Assembly: GCA_013316495.1 (NCBI GenBank)
Contig: WSMP01000032.1
Location: 1 to 13,098 of the forward strand
DNA: 13,098 bases
Source: Angelakisella sp.
GTDB taxonomy: Bacteria > Bacillota > Clostridia > Oscillospirales > Ruminococcaceae
Reading direction: 5' to 3'
The notes below the pieces were generated by a model. That model was not told where the DNA came from, searched no databases, and worked only from the letters and a program-made list of their open reading frames with translations. Below, piece by piece: positions 6,760 to 13,098 of the stretch. A program made the position numbers and the translations under genes. Each line of letters opens with the position of its first letter. The stretch's first letter is position 1.

Positions 6760-8238
6760 TCACTGTGCAGACGCACGCTTTTTCCGGTTCTTCCAGAGGG
6801 GATAGAAAATGGTTGCAAGGCTGATGGCGATACAGAGCAGGGCGATGGGCCGGGTAAAAAAGATGGCGGCTCCGTTGGGGGACATCTGCAAAGCCCGGCG
6901 CAGGTTCACCTCTGCCATAGAGCCCAGGATGCGGGCGATGATGAAAGGGGCTTTGGGGATGCCGAATTTATCAAAGATGAAAAAGCCAATCATGCCAAAG
7001 ACCACCATCATCCAAACATCGAACATGGAGTTGCTGGAAGAATAGGCCCCCAGGATGCAGAACACCCCCACTACGGGAAAGAGGATTTCGGTGGGCACCA
7101 CGGCGATGCGGGCAAAGACCTTGGTGAGCACAGAGGCCTGGAGCAGCATCAAAACATTGGCAAGGAGCAGTATTCCCATAATGGAATAGGCTAAAGGACC
7201 ATTGGTGCTGTAGAAGGTGGGGCCGGTGGCCACCCCGGCAATGGTCATGGCCCCCGCCAGCACCGCCGTTGCGGTATCTCCAGGGATACCCAAAGAGAGG
7301 AGCGGGATGAAGGCCGCCCCGGTTACCGCGTTGTTGGCGCTTTCCGGCGCGATGATCCCCTCTTCGCAGCCAGTGCCGAATTTTTCTGGCTGCCGCGAGG
7401 CGTTCTTAGCGGAGTTATAGGCCACAAAGGCCGCCAGGGAGGGACCGGTGCCTGGAATAGCGCCAATGCCGGTGCCCAGCAGGATAGATTTCAGCAGCAT
7501 CTTCCAGTGGGAAAAGAGACTCCGCCAGGGGTAGGTCTGCCGTGTGAAGTCCTGGGCGGTGGAATCGGGCTGCCCCGCCTGGAACACCTTTTTGATGACC
7601 TGGGAGAAGGCAAAGACACCAATCATCGTAGGGGCCAGGTTAATGCCGCCCCGCAGGGCGCCGATTCCGAAGGTCATCCGGGTAAGGCCAGAGAAGGCGT
7701 CCCCGCCGATGACGGTGACAAACAGCCCCAGCAGCGCCGCCAGAAAGCCCTTTTTGGGATTATCTCCCACCACGCTGGGAATTACCGTTAGACCGATGAG
7801 GCAAAGGCCGAACATCTCCGCCGGGCCGAACTGCAAGGCCGCTCTGGCAAGGGTTGGGCCCAAAAGAACCAGCAGGAGAACGCTTACAATGCCGCCGATG
7901 AAGCTGGCCCGCAGGGCGATGCTTAGGGCCATCCCGGCCCTGCCGTTTTTAGCCATGGGATGGCCGTCCATCATGGTGCAGGCAGAAGCTGGAGCCCCTG
8001 GCGTATCAATAAGGATGGCGGTGATGGAACCTCCGTAAATCCCGCCGCAATAGACGCCAATAAGGACACAAAGGCTGGAATAGATATCCAGGGAATAGGT
8101 GATAGGCAGCAGCAGGGTGATACCAATAACTGAGGACAGCCCTGGAATGGCGCCGAAGATGATTCCCACCGCCACCCCCAGACTTAGGAGCAGCAAATTT
8201 TGGAGGGTAAAAAGATGGGTAGCTGCTTCTAAAAACAT
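6760..8238 (-). CDS. Tripartite tricarboxylate transporter large permease TctA
   Basis: This 492-residue integral membrane protein is the large channel subunit of a TTT-type secondary transporter. It has the family's two repeated motifs: GAIPGLSS (residues 29-36) and GAIPGTGPSLAAF (259-271), which line the transport path. The hallmark YGGSITAILIDTPGAPAS is at about 68-85, and NNAVTGAAFIPLLSLGIPGD follows in the second half. About eleven to twelve hydrophobic helices are visible, and the tail is basic (KNRKKR). Length fits the family (about 500). The ATG at 8236-8238 follows AAGGGGGAAG. It starts 15 bases after the TctB stop. With TctB and the TctC lipoprotein it makes a complete cation-driven importer of an organic anion. 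Confidence 0.95.
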   Translation of the reverse strand: MFLEAATHLFTLQNLLLLSLGVAVGIIFGAIPGLSSVIGITLLLPITYSLDIYSSLCVLIGVYCGGIYGGSITAILIDTPGAPASACTMMDGHPMAKNGRAGMALSIALRASFIGGIVSVLLLVLLGPTLARAALQFGPAEMFGLCLIGLTVIPSVVGDNPKKGFLAALLGLFVTVIGGDAFSGLTRMTFGIGALRGGINLAPTMIGVFAFSQVIKKVFQAGQPDSTAQDFTRQTYPWRSLFSHWKMLLKSILLGTGIGAIPGTGPSLAAFVAYNSAKNASRQPEKFGTGCEEGIIAPESANNAVTGAAFIPLLSLGIPGDTATAVLAGAMTIAGVATGPTFYSTNGPLAYSIMGILLLANVLMLLQASVLTKVFARIAVVPTEILFPVVGVFCILGAYSSSNSMFDVWMMVVFGMIGFFIFDKFGIPKAPFIIARILGSMAEVNLRRALQMSPNGAAIFFTRPIALLCIAISLATIFYPLWKNRKKRASAQ

Positions 8239-8253
8239 CCGTCTTCCCCCTTT

Positions 8254-8709
8254 CTAGATTCGGACGTTGAAGTATTGGGTGAATACAAAATATGCAATGG
8301 CGGCACAGCTGTAGATGATAACGTACCGCAGGGGCTTTCTTACCCCGCAGAGGAGCAGCATGGCAGTGAGCATTACAAAGGCCCCTGCCAGAAAATGGAC
8401 CTTTTCGATGAGCAGGATGGAGCCCAGCAGCACAATGCAAAAGAGGAGGGTACGGAGGTTATCCCGAATATTGAGCCGGAAGGGTGGTTCCTGACAGTCT
8501 TTTTCCCGGTATTTTTGGGCAAAGAAGGTATCTGCCAGCAGCAGTCCCGCCACCACCAGGGTGCAGACCGCGATGGCATAAGGGAAAAAACGGCTGCCAA
8601 TGGGATCGTACTTGGCGGCCTCGGTAAAGAAAGGGACGCTGAAAAACAGGGCAGCCCCAAACACCAAAAAGACGATGGCACAGATTCGGTCGTTGATTCT
8701 GGATTTCAT
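8254..8709 (-). CDS. Tripartite tricarboxylate transporter small permease TctB
   Basis: This 151-residue protein has four to five hydrophobic segments (about 8-28, 44-63, 85-102, 105-122 and 128-147), the layout of the small TTT membrane subunit. The loop PIGSRFFPYAIAVCTLVVAG after the first helix matches the family's characteristic Pro-Gly-x-x-FFP segment. A cytoplasmic charged loop (QKYREKDCQEPPFR) divides the two helix groups. It lies 2 bases after the aldolase stop, and its GGGAGGA ribosome site is inside the end of that gene, so translational coupling is likely. TctB sequences diverge strongly, so the assignment rests on layout, this motif and position directly before TctA. Confidence 0.9.
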   Translation of the reverse strand: MKSRINDRICAIVFLVFGAALFFSVPFFTEAAKYDPIGSRFFPYAIAVCTLVVAGLLLADTFFAQKYREKDCQEPPFRLNIRDNLRTLLFCIVLLGSILLIEKVHFLAGAFVMLTAMLLLCGVRKPLRYVIIYSCAAIAYFVFTQYFNVRI

Positions 8710-8711
8710 GC

Positions 8712-9629
8712 CTATTCCTCCCTTTTTTCCGGGAGCAGTCCCAGCTCCTTCAGTCCAATCTGGATGGTCCGTCGCTCCGATTCCGTCAATTCCCGCATGG
8801 GAAAGCGGGCGGCTCCCATGGGAAATCCCAGCTCCTCCATCATGGCCTTATGGCCCATCACGGGCATCACCCGCCGGGCCAGCTCCCGCAGCTTCAGCAC
8901 AGTTTTTTGGGCGGCGCGGGCTTCCTCCAGATTATTGGCCCAAAACCCCTCCCAGATGCGACGGCAAAGAGCTGGAAAAATCCCTGCCATAGCGATTACC
9001 CCGCCATCCGCTCCGCTTTGCAAAGCGGTAAGTACCTGGGCGTCGTTGCCGGTGAGAAGCACCAGACCGCATCCTTCTGCCGCACATTGGTACTCCAGCA
9101 GCGTCATAAGATCCATGCTGCTGTCCTTAAGGCCCACCACATTGAGACATCGCTGGAGTACCTCCCCCAATACCGCCGGGGGGATGGGATTGCCGGTCAT
9201 GCCAGGGATATTATAGAGGTAGAGAGGCAACCCCTTCGCCAGTTCCGCAATTTGGCAGAAATAGTCCCTCAAAGCGCGGGCGTCGTACCGGTGGTAATAA
9301 GGGGCAGTCACCGAGACCGCGTCCACCCCGCTTTCTCTGGCGTGGTTCGCCAAAAGCCGCAGATCCTCCAAGTTCATGGCGGTGATGTTGCACATCACCC
9401 GCGCCTCCTTTTCCAGCCCTCGTTGGGCGGCCTCCAGCAGACCCATCCGCTCCCGGAGAGTGAGATTTACAAATTCCCCCGTTGTTCCCCCCACAAACAC
9501 CCCGTGGGCGCCCGAACGGGTGACATAGCTTGCCAGACGGGTGTAACCGGCGTAGTCCACCTGACCATCCCTTTGAAAGGGGGTCAGCAGCGGTGCAGTG
9601 ATTCCCTTCATCAAGCCCACCTGCTTCAA
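8712..9629 (-). CDS. DapA/NanA-family pyruvate aldolase (2-keto-3-deoxy acid aldolase likely)
   Basis: This 305-residue class I aldolase belongs to the dihydrodipicolinate synthase / N-acetylneuraminate lyase superfamily. It shows the (beta/alpha)8 landmarks: GITAPLLTPF at the N-terminus, GGTTGE (residues 47-52) binding the pyruvate carboxylate, Tyr139 in LYLYNIPGMTG, and Schiff-base Lys168 in GLKDSSMD. Next to an IlvD/Edd dehydratase and an organic-anion importer, the best reading is an aldolase that splits a 2-keto-3-deoxy sugar acid into pyruvate and an aldehyde. Lysine biosynthesis or sialic acid cleavage are less likely in this context. The start given is TTG at 9627-9629, 8 bases after AAGGAG. 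An ATG at 9609-9611 with a weaker AGGTGG is the alternative and would drop six residues. It begins 33 bases after the dehydratase stop. Confidence 0.9.
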   Translation of the reverse strand: MKQVGLMKGITAPLLTPFQRDGQVDYAGYTRLASYVTRSGAHGVFVGGTTGEFVNLTLRERMGLLEAAQRGLEKEARVMCNITAMNLEDLRLLANHARESGVDAVSVTAPYYHRYDARALRDYFCQIAELAKGLPLYLYNIPGMTGNPIPPAVLGEVLQRCLNVVGLKDSSMDLMTLLEYQCAAEGCGLVLLTGNDAQVLTALQSGADGGVIAMAGIFPALCRRIWEGFWANNLEEARAAQKTVLKLRELARRVMPVMGHKAMMEELGFPMGAARFPMRELTESERRTIQIGLKELGLLPEKREE

Positions 9630-9662
9630 AGCCTCAACTCCTTTGTTTCTTCCTGCAATAAG

Positions 9663-11339
9663 CTACTCCAGCACCGCTCCCCGGCTGGCGGGGGAGACGC
9701 TTCGGGCGTAGCGGGCCAGATAGCCTTCGGTCACTTTTGGGACAAAAGCCCCCAGACCCTCCAAGCGCTCCCGCAGCTCCTTCTCGCTTAAATGCACCTC
9801 CAGCCGCCCCTTGTCAATGTCAATTTCGATGATGTCCCCATTCTGCACTGCGGCGATGGGACCACCGCGGCTGGCCTCTGGGGAGACATGACCGATGCAG
9901 GGTCCCCTGGTAGCGCCGGAAAAGCGCCCGTCGGTTACCAGAGCCACCGATTCGGCGTAGCCCATGCTCACAAGGGTGGCGGTACAGGTGAGGAGTTCCC
10001 GCATGCCAGGGCCTCCCTGGGGTCCCTCTCCACGGATAATAAGAACATCCCCATGGTGTATCCTACCTTCCAAAATGGCCTCCACCGCGGCTTCTTCACA
10101 TTCAAAGCAGCGGGCCGGGCCGCTGTGACGGCGCATTTTTTCCACTACAGCTGTTTGCTTCACTACGCACCCCTCCGGGGCAAGGTTCCCCTTCAGCACC
10201 ACCAGGGAGCCTTGGGAGCTGTAAGCGTTTTCCACTGGCCGCACAATCTTGCGGTTCCATTCCGCTGCCGCAGTGTTCTCCCGGTGGGTGTGACCGTTCA
10301 CTGTCATCTGGTCCAGATTCACAAGGCCGTCTAAGGCTTGCAGCACCGCTCCCACGCCCCCCGCCTGCTCCAGGTCCCACAGGGTATGGGGGCCAGAGGG
10401 CTTGCATTTCACAAGAGTCGGGGTGGTGGCGCTAAGTTTCCCCATCTCCTCCAGGCGCATAGAGAGCCTTGCTTCGTGGGCGATGGCGGGTATATGGAGG
10501 GTAAGGTTGGTGGAACCACCTACACTCATCCCCACACGCACCGCCAGCTCCAGCATTTCCTGGGTGACGATATCCCTGGGACAGACGTTTTCTTCCACCA
10601 GCTTCACAATCCGCAGACCGCTGGCTTTGGCAATCCGCTTGCGTTTGCCTGTCACCGCGTGGGCGCAGCCGCTGCCAGGCATGGTGAGACCCAAGGCTTC
10701 TGCCACAATAGACATAGAATTCGCTGTTCCCATCATGGCACAGGAGCCGGGGCCGGGACTCATAAGCCCCTCCATATACTCGTATTCCTCCTGGCTAAGC
10801 TCCCCCCGCAGAAGTTTACCTGTCATTTCCTTTAGCTGATAGGTGGCATAAGATTCCCCCTTGTACTGGGCGGGCATCATAGGACCTCCGGTCACCAGGA
10901 TAGCAGGGATGTTTACCCGCAAGGCCGCTATAACCATGGCGGGAACGATTTTATCGCATCCCCCGATGAGCACCAAACCGTCCAACTGATGCCCTCCGGC
11001 GTAGCATTCAATGGAATCGGCAATAAGCTCCCGGCTGGGGAGCACATGGCACATTCCCACATGGCCCTGGGCAAAGCCATCGCAGAGGGAAAGGGTGCTC
11101 ATTTCAAAGGGGATGCCCCCGGCTTCCCGAACGCCATCCTTCACCAGTTGCCCCAAGGTATCCAAATGAATATGGCCTGGGTGCATTTCATTGAAGGTGT
11201 TGATGACCCCAATAAAGGGCTTCGCCAGCTCTTCATTCAAAAGACCCATCCCCCGCAGATGCGCCCTGGGTCCTGCCATGGTCAAACCATTTACCACCCT
11301 GCCGCTGCGGTATCGGGGGTTCTTATACTGTAATTCCAT
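9663..11339 (-). CDS. IlvD/Edd family Fe-S dehydratase (sugar-acid dehydratase likely)
   Basis: This is a 558-residue iron-sulfur dehydratase that removes water from a 2,3-dihydroxy acid to give a 2-keto-3-deoxy acid. Family signatures run the full length: CDGFAQGHVGMCHVLPSREL, GGCDKIVPAMVIAALRVNIP (Cys128), GPGSCAMMGTANSM (Cys200), VGGSTNLTLHIPAIA, GNLAPEGCVVK, GEGPQGGPGMRE and TDGRFSGATRGPCIGHVSPE. The first site reads HPGHIHL as in E. coli IlvD, not PCN as in [2Fe-2S] members with three Cys ligands. Biosynthetic dihydroxyacid dehydratase is possible. The lack of other ilv genes and the company of an aldolase, TTT importer and IclR regulator favour a sugar acid such as an aldonate. The start is ATG 11337-11339, 6-9 bases after AAAGG. 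An in-frame ATG nine bases upstream directly abuts that AAAGG, so it is disfavoured. It follows the regulator gene closely. Confidence 0.92.
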   Translation of the reverse strand: MELQYKNPRYRSGRVVNGLTMAGPRAHLRGMGLLNEELAKPFIGVINTFNEMHPGHIHLDTLGQLVKDGVREAGGIPFEMSTLSLCDGFAQGHVGMCHVLPSRELIADSIECYAGGHQLDGLVLIGGCDKIVPAMVIAALRVNIPAILVTGGPMMPAQYKGESYATYQLKEMTGKLLRGELSQEEYEYMEGLMSPGPGSCAMMGTANSMSIVAEALGLTMPGSGCAHAVTGKRKRIAKASGLRIVKLVEENVCPRDIVTQEMLELAVRVGMSVGGSTNLTLHIPAIAHEARLSMRLEEMGKLSATTPTLVKCKPSGPHTLWDLEQAGGVGAVLQALDGLVNLDQMTVNGHTHRENTAAAEWNRKIVRPVENAYSSQGSLVVLKGNLAPEGCVVKQTAVVEKMRRHSGPARCFECEEAAVEAILEGRIHHGDVLIIRGEGPQGGPGMRELLTCTATLVSMGYAESVALVTDGRFSGATRGPCIGHVSPEASRGGPIAAVQNGDIIEIDIDKGRLEVHLSEKELRERLEGLGAFVPKVTEGYLARYARSVSPASRGAVLE

Positions 11340-11360
11340 GGGATACATCCTTTCTGTATA

Positions 11361-12173
11361 TTACTGCTGAAGGCGGCGGCTCACCGCTGCGGCGCTAGCC
11401 ATTACTTCGTCTGCAAGGGAGATAGCCTTATCCAAAGGAAAGCGGTAATCTGGCGCAGAAATTCCAATGGCGCAAAGGGCTTTATGCTCGGCGGAGAAGA
11501 TGGGGGCCGCCACACAGACCACATCGGCGTGGTGCTCCCGGTTATCCAGGGCGTAGCCCTGGGCGCGAATCCGTGCCAGTTCTTCTAGCAGCGCCGCTTC
11601 TTCCACAAAGGTGCGCTCGGTAAAACGCTTGCGAGGCTCGTTTTTCAGATAGGCCCGCAGCCACTCCTCGCTTTGGTTGGCTAGAACCGCCTTCCCCCCG
11701 CCGGTGCAGTGGAGGGGGAGGTTCCACCCCACACGGGAGCGCAGGCCGATTTGGTTTTTAGCCTCCAGCTTGGCGATGTAGATGCCCTGGTACTGATTTA
11801 GAGCGATAAGATGGATGGTTTCGGTGGAAAGGTCATTCAGCCGCCGCATCTCCTTTTCCGCTACCTCTACCATAAAGTCAGAGGCCTGCATCCGCATCCC
11901 CAAGGCCATGGCGTCAAACCCCAAACGGTATTTCCGCTCCTCATTTTTTGCCACGTAACCGGTTTCCACCAGCTCTTGCAGAATCCGATGGATTGTGCTG
12001 GCGCTAAGGTTGGTGGCTGTGCTCAGCTCGGTGATTCCCAAGCAGCTGCGGCTGTGGGAGAGGGTCTCCAAAATCTGTAGGGCCTTCAGGGAGCTGTAGT
12101 TTCCCAGTTTTTGACAGCGTGCAGTTGCTCTTTCTTTATCAAAAATCAATTTTTCGCCCCCTAAATTTTCCAT
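11361..12173 (-). CDS. IclR family transcriptional regulator
   Basis: This is a 270-residue IclR-type regulator. Residues ~27-85 form the winged helix-turn-helix (SSLKALQILETL, ITELSTATNLSASTIHRILQ, TGYVAKNEERKYRLG). Residues ~95-265 form the effector domain, with GWNLPLHCTGGGKAVLA and GYALDNREHHADVVCVAAPIF at the usual ligand-pocket positions. These proteins usually bind small organic acids. It is the first gene of the operon, so it very likely controls itself and the dehydratase, aldolase, transporter and sulfatase genes. The start used is ATG 12171-12173, which has no ribosome site and lies inside a 14-bp palindrome. A TTG at 12147-12149 with AGGGGG 7 bases upstream is a serious alternative and removes eight residues. 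Whether it represses or activates cannot be read, although a site downstream of the promoter hints at repression. Confidence 0.94.
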   Translation of the reverse strand: MENLGGEKLIFDKERATARCQKLGNYSSLKALQILETLSHSRSCLGITELSTATNLSASTIHRILQELVETGYVAKNEERKYRLGFDAMALGMRMQASDFMVEVAEKEMRRLNDLSTETIHLIALNQYQGIYIAKLEAKNQIGLRSRVGWNLPLHCTGGGKAVLANQSEEWLRAYLKNEPRKRFTERTFVEEAALLEELARIRAQGYALDNREHHADVVCVAAPIFSAEHKALCAIGISAPDYRFPLDKAISLADEVMASAAAVSRRLQQ

Positions 12174-12181
12174 ATATGGAA
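12168..12181. promoter_or_regulatory. Palindrome TTCCATATATGGAA, putative IclR operator 1
   Basis: This is a perfect 14-bp palindrome overlapping the proposed ATG of the regulator gene, roughly 30-45 bases downstream of the predicted transcription start. A near-copy lies 165 bases further upstream. Inverted TTCC/GGAA or TGGAA-type repeats of this size are common targets of IclR-family dimers. A protein bound here would sit in the way of transcription. Confidence 0.6.
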
Positions 12182-12218
12182 TTATTTGTCTAAATATAGA
12201 ATTTATTGGCGTGATATG

Positions 12219-12247
12219 ATTGTAGCATTCAGGAGCTTTCTTTTCAA
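12219..12247 (-). promoter_or_regulatory. Sigma-A-type promoter of the catabolic operon
   Basis: On the minus strand a -35 box TTGAAA (12242-12247) and a -10 box TACAAT (12219-12224) are exactly 17 bases apart. Each box matches the consensus in five of six positions. Transcription would begin near 12212, leaving a leader of about 40 bases to the regulator ATG. No other promoter of this quality is visible in the short gaps of the operon. Confidence 0.75.
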
Positions 12248-12332
12248 TCCGCAGACTTTACAAACATTTTTTCCGAAAGTTAGACTATTCCAACAGAAAA
12301 TCGGCCAAAATTACCCTTGCTTTTTGGTGGAT

Positions 12333-12346
12333 TTCCATATCTGGAA
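12333..12346. promoter_or_regulatory. Near-palindrome TTCCATATCTGGAA, putative IclR operator 2
   Basis: This matches operator 1 at 13 of 14 positions and lies about 120 bases upstream of the predicted transcription start. The pair brackets the promoter, which would suit DNA looping or dual activator/repressor sites. Confidence 0.55.
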
Positions 12347-12443
12347 TTTGGCAGTTTTTGGAGGCTTAGGGAAGGATTTTTTTGGGCAAATAGAAACGGG
12401 ATGCAAGAGGGAAGAGTGCGGACTTTTATGGATTAGATAACAA

Positions 12444-12486
12444 AACACACAGCCTCACAGATAATTTGCCTGTGAAGCTGTGTGTT
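12444..12486. repeat. Long inverted repeat with 17-bp arms, hairpin or terminator
   Basis: The left arm AACACACAGCCTCACAG (12444-12460) and right arm CTGTGAAGCTGTGTGTT (12470-12486) pair with one mismatch around a 9-base loop. Read on the minus strand the hairpin is followed by TTGTTATC, a modest T-rich tail, so it could stop minus-strand transcription entering the operon promoter. Read on the plus strand there is no T tract. It may instead be a boundary or recombination site linked to the recombinase. Confidence 0.6.
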
Positions 12487-12609
12487 AGCTTTGGTATAGA
12501 AGGAATTAAAGGGATAAGCAGCTGCAACAGCCTGCGGGATAAAAATTTCTGCCGCGACACAAGGTAAATCCTCCGCAGTGTTTCCCATCCCCCATCCGCC
12601 CCGCCCCAT

Positions 12610-12638
12610 TTTACAACCCAGCAGTCTTCCGGTAAAAT
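12610..12638 (+). promoter_or_regulatory. Sigma-A-type promoter of the recombinase gene
   Basis: A -35 box TTTACA (12610-12615) and a -10 box TAAAAT (12633-12638) are separated by 17 bases. Transcription should start near 12645, about 30 bases before the recombinase ATG. The -10 box lies within the left arm of a perfect dyad. Confidence 0.65.
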
Positions 12639-12655
12639 AATAGCATTATTTTACC
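12631..12655. promoter_or_regulatory. Perfect dyad GGTAAAATAAT-AGC-ATTATTTTACC over the recombinase promoter
   Basis: Two perfect 11-base arms with a 3-base centre cover the -10 box and predicted start site of the recombinase promoter and end 5 bases before its AGAGGAGG ribosome site. It could be an operator for a repressor, including the recombinase itself. In RNA only the right arm would be present, so it is unlikely to act as an mRNA hairpin from this promoter. Confidence 0.6.
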
Positions 12656-12674
12656 AAAAGAGGAGGATAATCCC

Positions 12675-13098
12675 ATGGGGAGAAGACTAGAGCCAGGGCA
12701 TTTAGCCGCCTTCCAGCGGCGGCTTTTAGAGGAGGAGCGGGAGGCAGCCACCATCGAGAAGTACCTGCGGGAGGTGGGGGTCTTTGCGGCGTGGGCCGGA
12801 AGCGAACCGGTGACCAAGGAGCTGGCCTGCCGGTGGAAGGAGCGGTTGGCTGCCAGCGGCTGCCAGCCGGCCACCATCAACGGGAAGCTGGCGGCACTGA
12901 ACAAATTCTTTGCCTTTCTGGGCTGGACAGACTGCCAGGTGAAATACCTGAAGGTGCAGCGAAGGATGTTCCGCAGCAGCGGCCGGGAGCTGAGCCGGAA
13001 GGACTATACCTGCCTGGTGGAGGCCGCCAGGGAGCTGGGGCGAGAGCGGCTGGCCCTTCTCATCGAGACCATCTGCGCCACAGGGATACGGGTGAGCG
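12675..13098 (+). CDS. Tyrosine recombinase/integrase, N-terminal part, cut by the window edge
   Basis: A continuous open frame of 141 codons from the ATG at 12675 runs off the right edge. The ATG is preceded by AGAGGAGG at about 7 bases. Residues ~5-90 resemble the SAM-like core-binding domain of Xer/phage integrases (AAFQRRLLEEEREAATIEKY, then PATINGKLAALNKFFAFLGW). Residues ~105-141 begin the catalytic domain (LSRKDYTCLVEAARELGRER). The last residues ICATGIRVS contain the first catalytic Arg of this family, Arg139, in its usual TG-x-R context. The remaining catalytic residues lie outside the window. It would cut and rejoin DNA at specific sites and could belong to an integrated element or to a promoter-inversion switch. 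Its own promoter carries a striking dyad. Family confident; role unknown. Confidence 0.88.
   Translation, partial: MGRRLEPGHLAAFQRRLLEEEREAATIEKYLREVGVFAAWAGSEPVTKELACRWKERLAASGCQPATINGKLAALNKFFAFLGWTDCQVKYLKVQRRMFRSSGRELSRKDYTCLVEAARELGRERLALLIETICATGIRVS

Larger units (their letters stand above)
12174..12674. other. Gene-free, AT-richer intergenic region
   Basis: About 500 bases separate the regulator gene from the divergent recombinase gene. I see no credible protein gene here. An 84-codon open frame at 12186-12440 starts at TTG without a ribosome site and overlaps the operon promoter. The region holds the operon promoter, two putative operators, a long hairpin (12444-12486), and the recombinase promoter with its dyad. 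Bases 12487-12609 show nothing I can name. Confidence 0.7.

Noticed and set aside
8712..9629. Sialic acid lyase or lysine-pathway DapA
   Set aside because: The superfamily motifs alone do not separate these, and there are no other nan or dap/lys genes nearby; the dehydratase neighbour favours a keto-deoxy acid aldolase.
4180..11339. Sulfoquinovose (sulfo-Entner-Doudoroff) pathway
   Set aside because: An IlvD/Edd dehydratase and an aldolase fit superficially, but a sulfatase cleaves O-sulfate esters and not the C-S bond of sulfoquinovose, and no sulfoquinovosidase, SQ dehydrogenase or lactonase is present.
12186..12440. 84-codon plus-strand open frame starting at TTG
   Set aside because: It has no ribosome site, covers the operon promoter and one operator, and its translation looks like AT-rich noncoding DNA.
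12611..12904. Minus-strand open frame overlapping the recombinase start
   Set aside because: It is antisense to clear tyrosine recombinase sequence that has its own promoter and ribosome site.

Overview
The window looks like chromosomal DNA of a GC-rich, spore-forming member of the Clostridia, of the Oscillospiraceae/Flavonifractor kind. This is inferred from a YlbJ-type sporulation membrane protein at the left edge, AGGAGG-type ribosome binding sites, sigma-A-like promoters and overall protein style. No rRNA, tRNA or CRISPR array is visible.

Left region (1-4042). The 3' part of a ylbJ-like gene (+) carries an apparent frameshift near base 95-120. It converges on a two-gene minus-strand unit: a penicillin V acylase/bile salt hydrolase-type N-terminal cysteine hydrolase followed by a MATE efflux pump. 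A BmrR-like MerR regulator is transcribed divergently from this unit. The 129-base space between them holds a good sigma-A promoter and two inverted repeats. The arrangement reads as a self-contained 'hydrolyse, sense, export' module for small amphipathic or acylated compounds; that function is inferred.

Central region (4043-12173). One minus-strand operon of eight genes is read in the order IclR regulator, IlvD/Edd dehydratase, DapA-family aldolase, TctB, TctA, TctC (tripartite tricarboxylate transporter), choline-sulfatase-like sulfatase, and a 40-codon small ORF. The gaps are short (2 to about 40 bases). It ends at a hairpin that probably serves as a bidirectional terminator shared with the MerR gene. 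The gene set suggests that an organic anion, probably a sugar acid and possibly an O-sulfated one, is imported by TctABC, desulfated in the cytoplasm, dehydrated to a 2-keto-3-deoxy acid and split by the aldolase to pyruvate plus an aldehyde. The substrate cannot be read from the sequence.

Control of the operon. A strong promoter (TTGAAA-17-TACAAT) lies just upstream of the regulator gene. Two near-identical 14-bp palindromes (TTCCATATATGGAA and TTCCATATCTGGAA), 165 bases apart, flank it and are good candidates for the IclR-type operators.

Right region (12174-13098). About 500 AT-richer bases without a credible gene hold the operon promoter and operators, a 17-bp-arm hairpin (12444-12486), and a second promoter whose -10 box lies inside a perfect 11-bp-arm dyad. 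That second promoter drives a tyrosine recombinase gene that runs off the right edge just after its first catalytic Arg. The right edge may therefore be the start of a mobile or invertible element.
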